Positions 54,976 to 62,091 of a stretch of 64,000 bases of DNA are shown piece after piece. Both the position numbers and the translations under genes were made by a program. The notes under the pieces are model-generated. The model did not search any database and was not told where the DNA came from. It saw nothing but the letters and a program-made list of their open reading frames with translations. Numbering within the stretch: position 1 is the stretch's first letter; each line of letters starts with the position of its first letter. This stretch comes from Stygiobacter electus. GTDB taxonomy: Bacteria; Bacteroidota; Ignavibacteria; Ignavibacteriales; Melioribacteraceae. Location: NCBI GenBank assembly GCA_029210465.1, contig JARGDL010000004.1, positions 124,001 to 188,000 on the forward strand, given 5' to 3'.

Positions 54976-56080
54976 TAATCATCCCATAAAATTTTTCCAA
55001 ATAGACCTTAGAGATTTTCTCCCATCGAAATTGGTGAAAAATTGAAGCAGCATTTTGTGAAAGTTTATATCTAAGTTGAGGATCATTTTTTAATTTTAAT
55101 AAATGTTTTTGCAACGATTCATCATCACCATAAGAATATACAAAACCATTTTCGCTTTGAACAATATATCCTGATATTCCAGTTTCCTTAGTTAAAATTG
55201 GAATAACACCAGCGACCATTGCTTCCAAAGAAGTAATTGAAAATGTATCAAAATAACTTGAGGATATAAAAATATCTTGGTCCAATAAAAATCTTGCAAA
55301 TTCATCAGTTGTCATTTTTGTATAATATTTTATTTGGTCATAAGTAATCAAGTTTTCTCCAATAATACTAAAAATGAAATCGTTTTTGATTGGCTGAATA
55401 GCTTTCAAAATAAAATCTATTCCCTTTTCTGCCCTTGTGGAATCAGCTACTAGCACAACATTTAATTTTGATTTCTCTGTGTATTTTCTTTCAATAAAAA
55501 CTTGATTAAATATTTTATCTACTCCATTAGCAATTAGTATTATTTTTTTATTTAGGATATTATAATATTTTCTTGCAATATAAATTGAGTGCTCAGAAAG
55601 GAAAAATAATTTATTTGAAAATTTCATTATACCCCATTCAATAATCTTGTCCTTCATTTTCAAATAGAGACTAATATTTCTACGGAATTTAGAATTCTCA
55701 AAAGCTACGATACCATTAATTGTGTAACTTATTTTATAATTCAATATAAATTTCAATAAGAAAAAAATAAATGTAAATCTTTCAAACGAAAGGATATGTA
55801 TAATTCTCGGTTTAAACTTAATTGTTAATAAAAGTATCCTAAAAATTCCCAATCTAAATATCCTGTTATAATCATATTCAATAATTATTTCTTTACCAAA
55901 AAGTTTTTGCCAAATGGAATATCTCGAACCATCAAAAAAATATTCAATAAAGACTGAGTCTGTTTTATTATTAAGACAAGTATAAATTCTTTTTGCAACT
56001 TTTTCAGGTCCAGATAATATCTCATTAAAGTTATACCTACCTGCAAAAATGATTTTAATTTTTTCTGATTTCAAGTTCAT
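54968..56080 (-). CDS. Glycosyltransferase family 4 (GT-B fold)
   Basis: A 370-residue glycosyltransferase, first of the GT genes after the flippase. IIFAGRYNFNEILSGPEKVA (about 9-28), LVADSTRAEKGIDFILKAIQ (about 211-230) and SSYFDTFSITSLEAMVAGVI (about 275-294) indicate a GT4 fold, with the glutamates of the donor site in SITSLEAM rather than the more common EGFP form. It overlaps the next gene by eight bases. Confidence 0.85.
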   Translation of the reverse strand: MNLKSEKIKIIFAGRYNFNEILSGPEKVAKRIYTCLNNKTDSVFIEYFFDGSRYSIWQKLFGKEIIIEYDYNRIFRLGIFRILLLTIKFKPRIIHILSFERFTFIFFLLKFILNYKISYTINGIVAFENSKFRRNISLYLKMKDKIIEWGIMKFSNKLFFLSEHSIYIARKYYNILNKKIILIANGVDKIFNQVFIERKYTEKSKLNVVLVADSTRAEKGIDFILKAIQPIKNDFIFSIIGENLITYDQIKYYTKMTTDEFARFLLDQDIFISSSYFDTFSITSLEAMVAGVIPILTKETGISGYIVQSENGFVYSYGDDESLQKHLLKLKNDPQLRYKLSQNAASIFHQFRWEKISKVYLEKFYGMISE

Positions 56081-56081
56081 A

Positions 56082-57335
56082 TTAATGACCGATTATTTCC
56101 TTTTTAATCTTTATAACACTTTTTAGCATAAAGATTATTGTAAACATTTCAGCAATTATAATAGCAATTGTAGAACCTATAGCTTGTAAATAGTTTGCAA
56201 GAAGTAAAGCCATGCTTGTATGGACAATAAAAGCAAAAAACATAATTAATGCATATTTTTTAGAATAATTTAATGGGAGAAGAATCTGAACTCCGAGGAA
56301 ATTACTTATCGAGTATAAAAACGGAATTACCGAAAGTGTCTTTAGAATGATAAATGAATTTGTATATCCATTCCCTAATACAATTCTAATAAGTATATCT
56401 GTGTTTAAATAGATTAATAAGAATATTAATAAACCAAAAGATAGAGCAAAGATGAATGATTTCTTAGTGAATTTATAAAATTGTTCAAGAGATATTTTTG
56501 CTAGATTTGAAACATGTGGAAATGTAGCTGTGAACACAGGGCCAAGCAATGATTGAAATGCAAGTCTTATTTTATCTGCAACAGCAAAATATCCAACAAT
56601 AGATTTATCAACGAATAAACCAAGTATAAAAACATTGGAATTTGATATAGCACTAATACTTAAAGATGACATAAAAATATTTTTACTTTTTCTTAGCTGC
56701 TCAAAAATGTTTTCAGGGTTTGTTAAGAATAAACGTATTTTAAACTTTTTTATCACAGTAACCAGTCCAATGAATCCATACACAACTTGACTTGCTGAAT
56801 AAATAAATGTAAGTAAAATATAATCAGAAGCACATTTTATGAACAGAAAAATAAGAATCACAGTTATTAGTTTAATAATAAAGTTAATAATGAGAATAAA
56901 ATTCATCTTCTCCGTTCCCTGAAAGTACCACAAAGGGAATAACACCGTTCCTAACAAACCAGCAAAACTTATAAGGAATAAATCACTATCTGCTTTCAAT
57001 ATATCGAATGAAAGTAAACAGCTAAAAAAAATAATTGATGAAATCAAATAAAGAACAAATTTAGAAGTTATTACACTCGAAAATATTTCCGATACTTTTT
57101 GCTTATCATTTCTATTTATTGATATTTCTTGTGTGGCTGATAAGTTAAATCCATAATCTGTAAGGATTGTAAAATAGCCAGTGAATGCAGTAGCAAAATT
57201 TATTAGTCCGTATTTTTCTGGTCCAAGTATTCGAACTAAATATGGTAAAGTGAAAAATGGAATTAAATAATTCAAAATTTGAATTGCAGAAAGTGAAATA
57301 ATATTTTCTATTAAAATATTTTTGTGATTACTCAT
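56082..57335 (-). CDS. wzx: Wzx-type polysaccharide flippase (PST family)
   Basis: A 417-residue membrane protein with about twelve transmembrane segments, moving lipid-linked glycan units across the inner membrane. IISLSAIQILNYLIPFFTLP (about 12-31), then YLVRILGPEKYGLINFATAF (about 32-51), is the conserved start of Wzx/RfbX flippases; LPLWYFQGTEKMN is also typical. No polymerase (Wzy) or ligase gene is seen near it, so polymerisation may be absent or encoded elsewhere. It begins the large minus-strand operon that ends with wbpD at 44299. Confidence 0.92.
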   Translation of the reverse strand: MSNHKNILIENIISLSAIQILNYLIPFFTLPYLVRILGPEKYGLINFATAFTGYFTILTDYGFNLSATQEISINRNDKQKVSEIFSSVITSKFVLYLISSIIFFSCLLSFDILKADSDLFLISFAGLLGTVLFPLWYFQGTEKMNFILIINFIIKLITVILIFLFIKCASDYILLTFIYSASQVVYGFIGLVTVIKKFKIRLFLTNPENIFEQLRKSKNIFMSSLSISAISNSNVFILGLFVDKSIVGYFAVADKIRLAFQSLLGPVFTATFPHVSNLAKISLEQFYKFTKKSFIFALSFGLLIFLLIYLNTDILIRIVLGNGYTNSFIILKTLSVIPFLYSISNFLGVQILLPLNYSKKYALIMFFAFIVHTSMALLLANYLQAIGSTIAIIIAEMFTIIFMLKSVIKIKKEIIGH

Positions 57336-57432
57336 CAGAATTATTCAAATTCATTTTTTAATATAAAAAATTTTAATTCAATAATTTTATAACTAAATTG
57401 AAATTAAAAATTGAGGGTGTTTCGAAACTAAT

Positions 57433-58164
57433 ATGCAATATAAATATTCAGTTATTATTCCAACGTTAAATGAAGAAAAATTATTACCAAATTTACTTCA
57501 ACAATTTGATGATAATCTTAGAAGTAAATATTCTATTGAGTTAATCGTAGCCGATAGCGGAAGTAAAGATAGAACAATTGAAATTGCACAAAAATATTGT
57601 AATAAAGTAATTACTAGAAATGGTAACGATATCAAAAATATTTCATTCGGAAGATATATTGGAGCTAAATATTCATCTGCAAATATTTTAATTTTTCTTA
57701 ATGCAGATATATTTTTCGATAACATCAATTTATTTTTTGATTTTATTGATAATAATTTTCTTCAAAGTAATTATGTTGCTTGCACTTGCAAAATCAATGT
57801 ATTCCCTGATCATGAAAAGTTAAGTGATATTTTTTTTTCAACATTTATAAATATTTACGTAAGAATATTAAATTTCGTTGGTATAGGTATGATGCGAGGA
57901 GAATGTCAAGTAATAAAAAAAGATGTTTATAATGAAGTCGGTGGATATAACTATAATTTATATGCTGGTGAGGACTTTGAATTATCAACTCGAATAAGAA
58001 AAAAAGGAAAAATTTTATTCGCAAATAATTTGATTATTTATGAATCACCACGCCGCTATCATACATGGGGTTATTTAAAAATTATTTTAAGTTGGTTTTT
58101 AAATAGCATCTCATCATGGTTTTTAAAAAAATCATTTAATAAAAAATGGGAAGAAATTAGATAA
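57433..58164 (+). CDS. Glycosyltransferase family 2
   Basis: A 243-residue GT2 enzyme on the plus strand, divergent from the wzx operon. YSVIIPTLNEEKLLPNLLQQ (about 4-23), LIVADSGSKDRTIEIAQKY (about 37-55) and ILIFLNADIFFD (about 75-86) are conserved; EDFELSTRIRKKGK (about 181-194) is the acid-catalyst segment. It ends two bases before the outer-membrane-like gene. The 97-base gap before it is AT-rich and should hold the divergent promoters. Confidence 0.9.
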   Translation: MQYKYSVIIPTLNEEKLLPNLLQQFDDNLRSKYSIELIVADSGSKDRTIEIAQKYCNKVITRNGNDIKNISFGRYIGAKYSSANILIFLNADIFFDNINLFFDFIDNNFLQSNYVACTCKINVFPDHEKLSDIFFSTFINIYVRILNFVGIGMMRGECQVIKKDVYNEVGGYNYNLYAGEDFELSTRIRKKGKILFANNLIIYESPRRYHTWGYLKIILSWFLNSISSWFLKKSFNKKWEEIR

Positions 58165-58165
58165 C

Positions 58166-59017
58166 ATGATATTCCATTTCCTTTTACAAAAAGTTCATTT
58201 AAAAAAATCATTATACATTATACATTTTACACTTTACATTTTACTAAGCACTTCACAAGCTCAAACTTATTTATTACCAAGTGAAAATATTTTCAAACCA
58301 ATTACATCAAATTATTTTGAACCAAGAATTGGCTTAGCTTATTATCCAAAAACTGGATATTTCAAAGTTGATGCTGGAAAATCTTATGATTTAATTTTGT
58401 TCAAATTCAATAAAAGTAATTTTTCATTTGGCACTGAATTTTTTATGCATGCTCTTGGATTAAACATTAAAGAAAAAAGATTACCAATAGACGTTGCAGA
58501 TGGCTACTTTGGAATTAATTTTAGTTTTAGTGATTCTTCATCGTCAAATAGACTTAGATTAAGAATTTTACATAATAGTGCGCATTTTGTTGATGGTCAT
58601 AGTGAAAGAAATTTAACTTACCAGCCAAAAGAAAATTATGTAAATGATTTTTTTGATATTACTTTTCAAAAACATATTACAAAAAATCTCAATTTGTTTA
58701 CGATTGTAAATTATCCAATTATAATTCATCCAAAAGAATTACATAAAGTTAATTTGTCTTTTGGATTTGAGATCCTTCATAAATTCATTGATTCATTTTG
58801 GAATAATGAAAATAATTTTTTTATTACCTATAACATTAAACTAACACCATTACCAAAATATATAGGCACAAACCACTTAATGACTGGGATTAGATTTGGT
58901 AATGGGTCTTCACCAAAAGTTAAAATTTATTTTTCTTTTTATAATGGAGAGAATTTGTTTAAGCAATATTATGGTTTGAAGGTTTCAGAATACTCTTTTG
59001 GGTTTTATATCGAATAA
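58166..59017 (+). CDS. Probable outer membrane beta-barrel protein, possibly DUF1207-like
   Basis: A 283-residue exported protein of unknown function. The leader has an unusually long n-region and a hydrophobic core made of repeated words (IIHFTLYILLS) coded by TACATTATACATTTTACA-type DNA, ending TSQAQT. The rest shows alternating hydrophobic strands with aromatic ends, and ends YSFGFYIE, fitting a small barrel. LRLRILHNSAHFVDGH recalls DUF1207 proteins, but this is only a loose likeness. It follows the GT2 gene at once and so may share its transcript. Confidence 0.6.
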   Translation: MIFHFLLQKVHLKKSLYIIHFTLYILLSTSQAQTYLLPSENIFKPITSNYFEPRIGLAYYPKTGYFKVDAGKSYDLILFKFNKSNFSFGTEFFMHALGLNIKEKRLPIDVADGYFGINFSFSDSSSSNRLRLRILHNSAHFVDGHSERNLTYQPKENYVNDFFDITFQKHITKNLNLFTIVNYPIIIHPKELHKVNLSFGFEILHKFIDSFWNNENNFFITYNIKLTPLPKYIGTNHLMTGIRFGNGSSPKVKIYFSFYNGENLFKQYYGLKVSEYSFGFYIE

Positions 59018-59033
59018 TTTTTTGTAGTAAAAC

Positions 59034-59636
59034 TTATTTTGAAAGCTCTTTAAGCAAAATTAAAACTAACTTTACTCTGTTTTCTAAATCATCTTTCGAT
59101 GAATTGTTTTCAATTACAAAATCAACTTTGTCTTTTTTTTCTTCATCAGGAATTTGAAACATCATTCTTTTTCTTACTTCACCTTCAGATAATTTACTTC
59201 TTTCACTTGTTCTGGCAATCCTCAAATTTTCATTTGAGTAAACTAAAATTATATAGTCAAAAAGATTTTCTAATTCTGATTCAAACAGTAATGGTATTTC
59301 GACAAAAACTAAATTGTTACTTTTAAAAAGTGACTCAGTAATTTCATTAATTTTTTCAACAACTATTGGATGGACTATTGCATTAATTTTATCAACATTA
59401 TCTTCATTATTAAAAACTTTTTCGGCTAAATATTTTGTATTTAATTTCTCATTGATATAAGATTCTTCACCAAATTCCTTTTTAATTAATCTTATAACAT
59501 CAACATCAGACTGCATTATTCCCTTTGCAATTTCGTCAGAAAATAAAACAGGAAAACCTTCACGTTCAATAAAATTTGAGACTAAAGATTTTCCTGCTCC
59601 AATACCGCCAGTTATGGCAACTTTTAATTTTTTCAT
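59034..59636 (-). CDS. coaE: Dephospho-CoA kinase
   Basis: A 200-residue kinase for the last step of coenzyme A synthesis. The P-loop is ITGGIGAGKSLVSNF (about 8-22). VFVEIPLLFESELENLFDYI (about 109-128) and RMMFQIPDEEKKDKVDFVIE (about 161-180) are the conserved lid and CoA-domain segments. Length is normal. It follows rny by 11 bases and is likely on the same transcript. It lies convergent to the outer-membrane-like gene with only 16 bases between them. Confidence 0.95.
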   Translation of the reverse strand: MKKLKVAITGGIGAGKSLVSNFIEREGFPVLFSDEIAKGIMQSDVDVIRLIKKEFGEESYINEKLNTKYLAEKVFNNEDNVDKINAIVHPIVVEKINEITESLFKSNNLVFVEIPLLFESELENLFDYIILVYSNENLRIARTSERSKLSEGEVRKRMMFQIPDEEKKDKVDFVIENNSSKDDLENRVKLVLILLKELSK

Positions 59637-59647
59637 TTAATTAAAAT

Positions 59648-61216
59648 TTATTTAGCATAAGCAATTTTTCTTAATTCACGAATAACTGTAACTTTAATTT
59701 GTCCCGGATACTCCATTTCTTCCTGAATTTTATTAGCAATATCATTAGCTAAAGTATCAGCGAAAACATCATCCACTTTATCAGGTTCAACAATAACACG
59801 AACTTCTCTTCCCGCTTGAATTGCATAAGTTTTAGCAACACCTTCAAAAGTTTTAGCAATGTTTTCAAGATTTTCTAAACGTTTGACATAACTTTCGAGC
59901 GGTTCTCTTCTTGCACCTGGTCTTGCACCACTTATCGCATCTGCAGCTTGAACCAAAGCAGCAATCGGATGCTCCATTTCAATATCTTCGTGATGTGAAC
60001 CCACTGCATTAACAACAATTGGATGTTCGTTATATTTTTTTGTTAAATCATAACCTAAAAGTGCATGAGGACCTTCAACATTTTTATCAATAGTTTTACC
60101 AATATCATGCATTAAACCAGCACGGCGAGCAAGATTTGTATCAAATCCTAATTCAGCTGCCATAATTCCAGTTAAATATGCAACTTCAATACTATGTTGA
60201 AGTAAATTTTGTCCATAGCTTGAACGGTATTTCATTTTTCCAATATGCTTAATTAATTCAATATGCACGCCATGAAGACCAAGTTGAATAATTGTATTTT
60301 CACCTTCTTTAAGAATTTCTTCATCAAGTTCTTGTTGAACTTTAGCAACTACTTCTTCAATTCTTGCTGGATGAATTCTACCATCTGCAATTAATCTTTC
60401 AAGTGAAATTCTTGCAACTTCTCTCCTAAATTGATCAAAGGCAGAAAGAATAACAGCTTCGGGTGTATCATCGACTATAACATCAACTCCAGTAACAGCT
60501 TCAAAAGCACGAATATTTCTTCCTTCACGGCCAATTATTCTGCCTTTCATTTCATCATTTTGTATTTGTACAACAGAAACAGTTGATTCAACAGAATGAT
60601 CAACTGCAGTTCTTTGAATAGCTTGCACAATAATTCTTTGAGCTTCTTTTTTAGCATCAACTTTAGCCTGATCTCTAACTTCTTTAATCATTTGAGCAGC
60701 ATCAGTTTTTGCTTTGTTAATCATATTTTCCATTAACATTTTTTTAGCATCTTCAGAAGTTAAACCTGCAATTTTTTCCAAGCGATTGTTTTGTTCAAGA
60801 ATAAGTTGATTTAGCTCAGACTGTTTGTTTTCGATTTCGAGTTTTTGTTGTGATAAGGTTTTTTCAAGAGTTTTTAATTCTTTTTCTTTTTGAGTAACAA
60901 CTTCATAACGTTTATCAAGATTTTCTTCACGAGCTTCAAGTTGTTTTTCATGGTTTTGAAGTTTTTGTTTTTTGATATTTACATCATTATCAAATTCTTG
61001 TTTCTTTTTTAACCATTCATCTTTAACTTCTAGAAGTTTTTCTTTTTTGATGTGCTTTGCTTCTTTTTCAGCTTCTTCCAAAATTGATTTAGCTTTTTCT
61101 TTAGCTGCTGTAATACTATTTTCCCCAACTTTTGAGTTAAGAAACCAGCCTAAAACAAACGCTAATACAATAAGAACAACTGAAATTGCTATAAAAATAA
61201 TCATATTCATTTCCAT
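59648..61216 (-). CDS. rny: Ribonuclease Y
   Basis: A 522-residue membrane-anchored endoribonuclease starting mRNA decay. A transmembrane segment (about 5-27) leads into a long coiled coil (about 35-200). The KH domain contains MKGRIIGREGRNIRAFEAVT (about 223-242), and the HD domain has HSIEVAYLTGIMAAELGF and RAGLMHDIGKTIDK (about 342-390), with the metal-binding HD pair. Length is normal. A strong SD (GGAGG) is eight bases before the ATG at 61216. The 6S-like RNA lies directly upstream. Confidence 0.97.
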   Translation of the reverse strand: MEMNMIIFIAISVVLIVLAFVLGWFLNSKVGENSITAAKEKAKSILEEAEKEAKHIKKEKLLEVKDEWLKKKQEFDNDVNIKKQKLQNHEKQLEAREENLDKRYEVVTQKEKELKTLEKTLSQQKLEIENKQSELNQLILEQNNRLEKIAGLTSEDAKKMLMENMINKAKTDAAQMIKEVRDQAKVDAKKEAQRIIVQAIQRTAVDHSVESTVSVVQIQNDEMKGRIIGREGRNIRAFEAVTGVDVIVDDTPEAVILSAFDQFRREVARISLERLIADGRIHPARIEEVVAKVQQELDEEILKEGENTIIQLGLHGVHIELIKHIGKMKYRSSYGQNLLQHSIEVAYLTGIMAAELGFDTNLARRAGLMHDIGKTIDKNVEGPHALLGYDLTKKYNEHPIVVNAVGSHHEDIEMEHPIAALVQAADAISGARPGARREPLESYVKRLENLENIAKTFEGVAKTYAIQAGREVRVIVEPDKVDDVFADTLANDIANKIQEEMEYPGQIKVTVIRELRKIAYAK

Positions 61217-61246
61217 ATATTAAACCTCCATAAAAGAAAATTAATT

Positions 61247-61449
61247 CGCACAGACTGGATTATTATCACTAAAGAACTATAAGTCACCTACAATGTGGGA
61301 AATTGCCCGACGCTTTTTAACGTCCACTGTCCCGAGAAAACTCGAGATCCCCGACAAGTCGAGGATGAGGCCTGTAATACACGTCGCGAGTCAATAACCC
61401 TTAGGTTATATAATTTGTTAGTTCTTTTGTATAATTTACCAGCTGTGCG
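61247..61449 (-). ncRNA. ssrS: 6S RNA (SsrS-like) candidate
   Basis: The 238-base gap between zapA and rny can fold as one long hairpin. The ends CGCACAGCUGG and CCAGUCUGUGCG pair over 11 base pairs with one bulge. AAAGAACUA and UAGUUCUUU form a second perfect stem. A small AUAACC/GGUUAU hairpin lies in the open middle, and two stable hairpins (CCUCGAC/GUCGGGG and UCUCGAG/CUCGGGA) lie at the tip. Length of about 203 bases and a position just after zapA match 6S RNA in many bacteria, where it binds housekeeping RNA polymerase. The apical part resembles a dispersed palindrome. The 5' end lies five bases after the zapA stop codon, so it may have a promoter inside zapA or be processed. Confidence 0.68.
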
Positions 61450-61454
61450 ATAAA

Positions 61455-61754
61455 TTATGTCTGGTTGGAAGTTAATTTAGACTCGTTTAATAGAAGCTTA
61501 ATTTTTTTTACTTTGTCAGTAGCTTGTATGCTAAATTCACGAAATCTATTTTTCTCAACAAATAAATCGTATGCAATATTCAAAGCCGCAATTATTGCTA
61601 TTGTATCTTTAGGCTGATCTGGTAATTCTTCTCTTGTTTCTTCCATTATTGAATCAACATATTCTGCAAGTTCAACAGCAATTTCTTGATTATCAACAAG
61701 TAGTGAATATTCTTTATCAAAAATTTTTACTTTAAGCTTCTTTTTTTCGTTCAT
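61455..61754 (-). CDS. zapA: Cell division protein ZapA
   Basis: A 99-residue FtsZ-associated protein. KLKVKIFDKEYSLLVDNQEI (about 5-24) is the ZapA N-terminal beta element, followed by helices with AELVEYVDSIMEE-like composition and the typical TIAIIAALNIAYDLFV segment. I use the ATG at 61754; another ATG lies four codons upstream at 61766, and neither has a strong ribosome site at ideal spacing. It stands between a small coiled-coil gene and the 6S-like RNA, as in other Bacteroidota. Confidence 0.88.
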   Translation of the reverse strand: MNEKKKLKVKIFDKEYSLLVDNQEIAVELAEYVDSIMEETREELPDQPKDTIAIIAALNIAYDLFVEKNRFREFSIQATDKVKKIKLLLNESKLTSNQT

Positions 61755-61779
61755 TTTTCCAACCATTAAACCAATGATT

Positions 61780-62091
61780 TTAAGAACGTAAATGATAGTT
61801 TATTTTAGCTATCAGTTCTGTTATTTTTTTTTTTATAGCTTCTTTATCTTCAAAATTAAATGACTCGTTAAATAACTCTTCATTTCCAACAAAAGTTCTA
61901 CTTAATTTTGATTCAATTTCAGCTAATTTTTTTTTGAGTTCGTTGTTTTCTCTTTCGAGAAGTGTAATTCTGTTGCTGAGTCCTTGATTTTTCTCTTCTA
62001 ATTCATCAGCTTTTTGGACAAAAATATAAATTTGCTTTTCAAGCGAATTTAATTCATCCAAAAAAATATCGTATTTAGAAGTTTCAGCCAA
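61780..62091 (-). CDS. Small coiled-coil protein between pheT and zapA
   Basis: A 103-residue protein with a predicted coiled coil from about residue 10 to 66 (LEEKNQGLSNRITLLERENN, then ELKKKLAEIESKL) and a short helical end (FEDKEAIKKKITELIAKINY). It lacks catalytic motifs. It starts at a TTG whose ribosome site (GGAG) lies over the end of pheT, whose stop codon is directly adjacent. Position before zapA suggests a division-linked partner similar in kind to ZapB, but this is inferred from neighbourhood and coiled-coil content only. Confidence 0.75.
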   Translation of the reverse strand: MAETSKYDIFLDELNSLEKQIYIFVQKADELEEKNQGLSNRITLLERENNELKKKLAEIESKLSRTFVGNEELFNESFNFEDKEAIKKKITELIAKINYHLRS

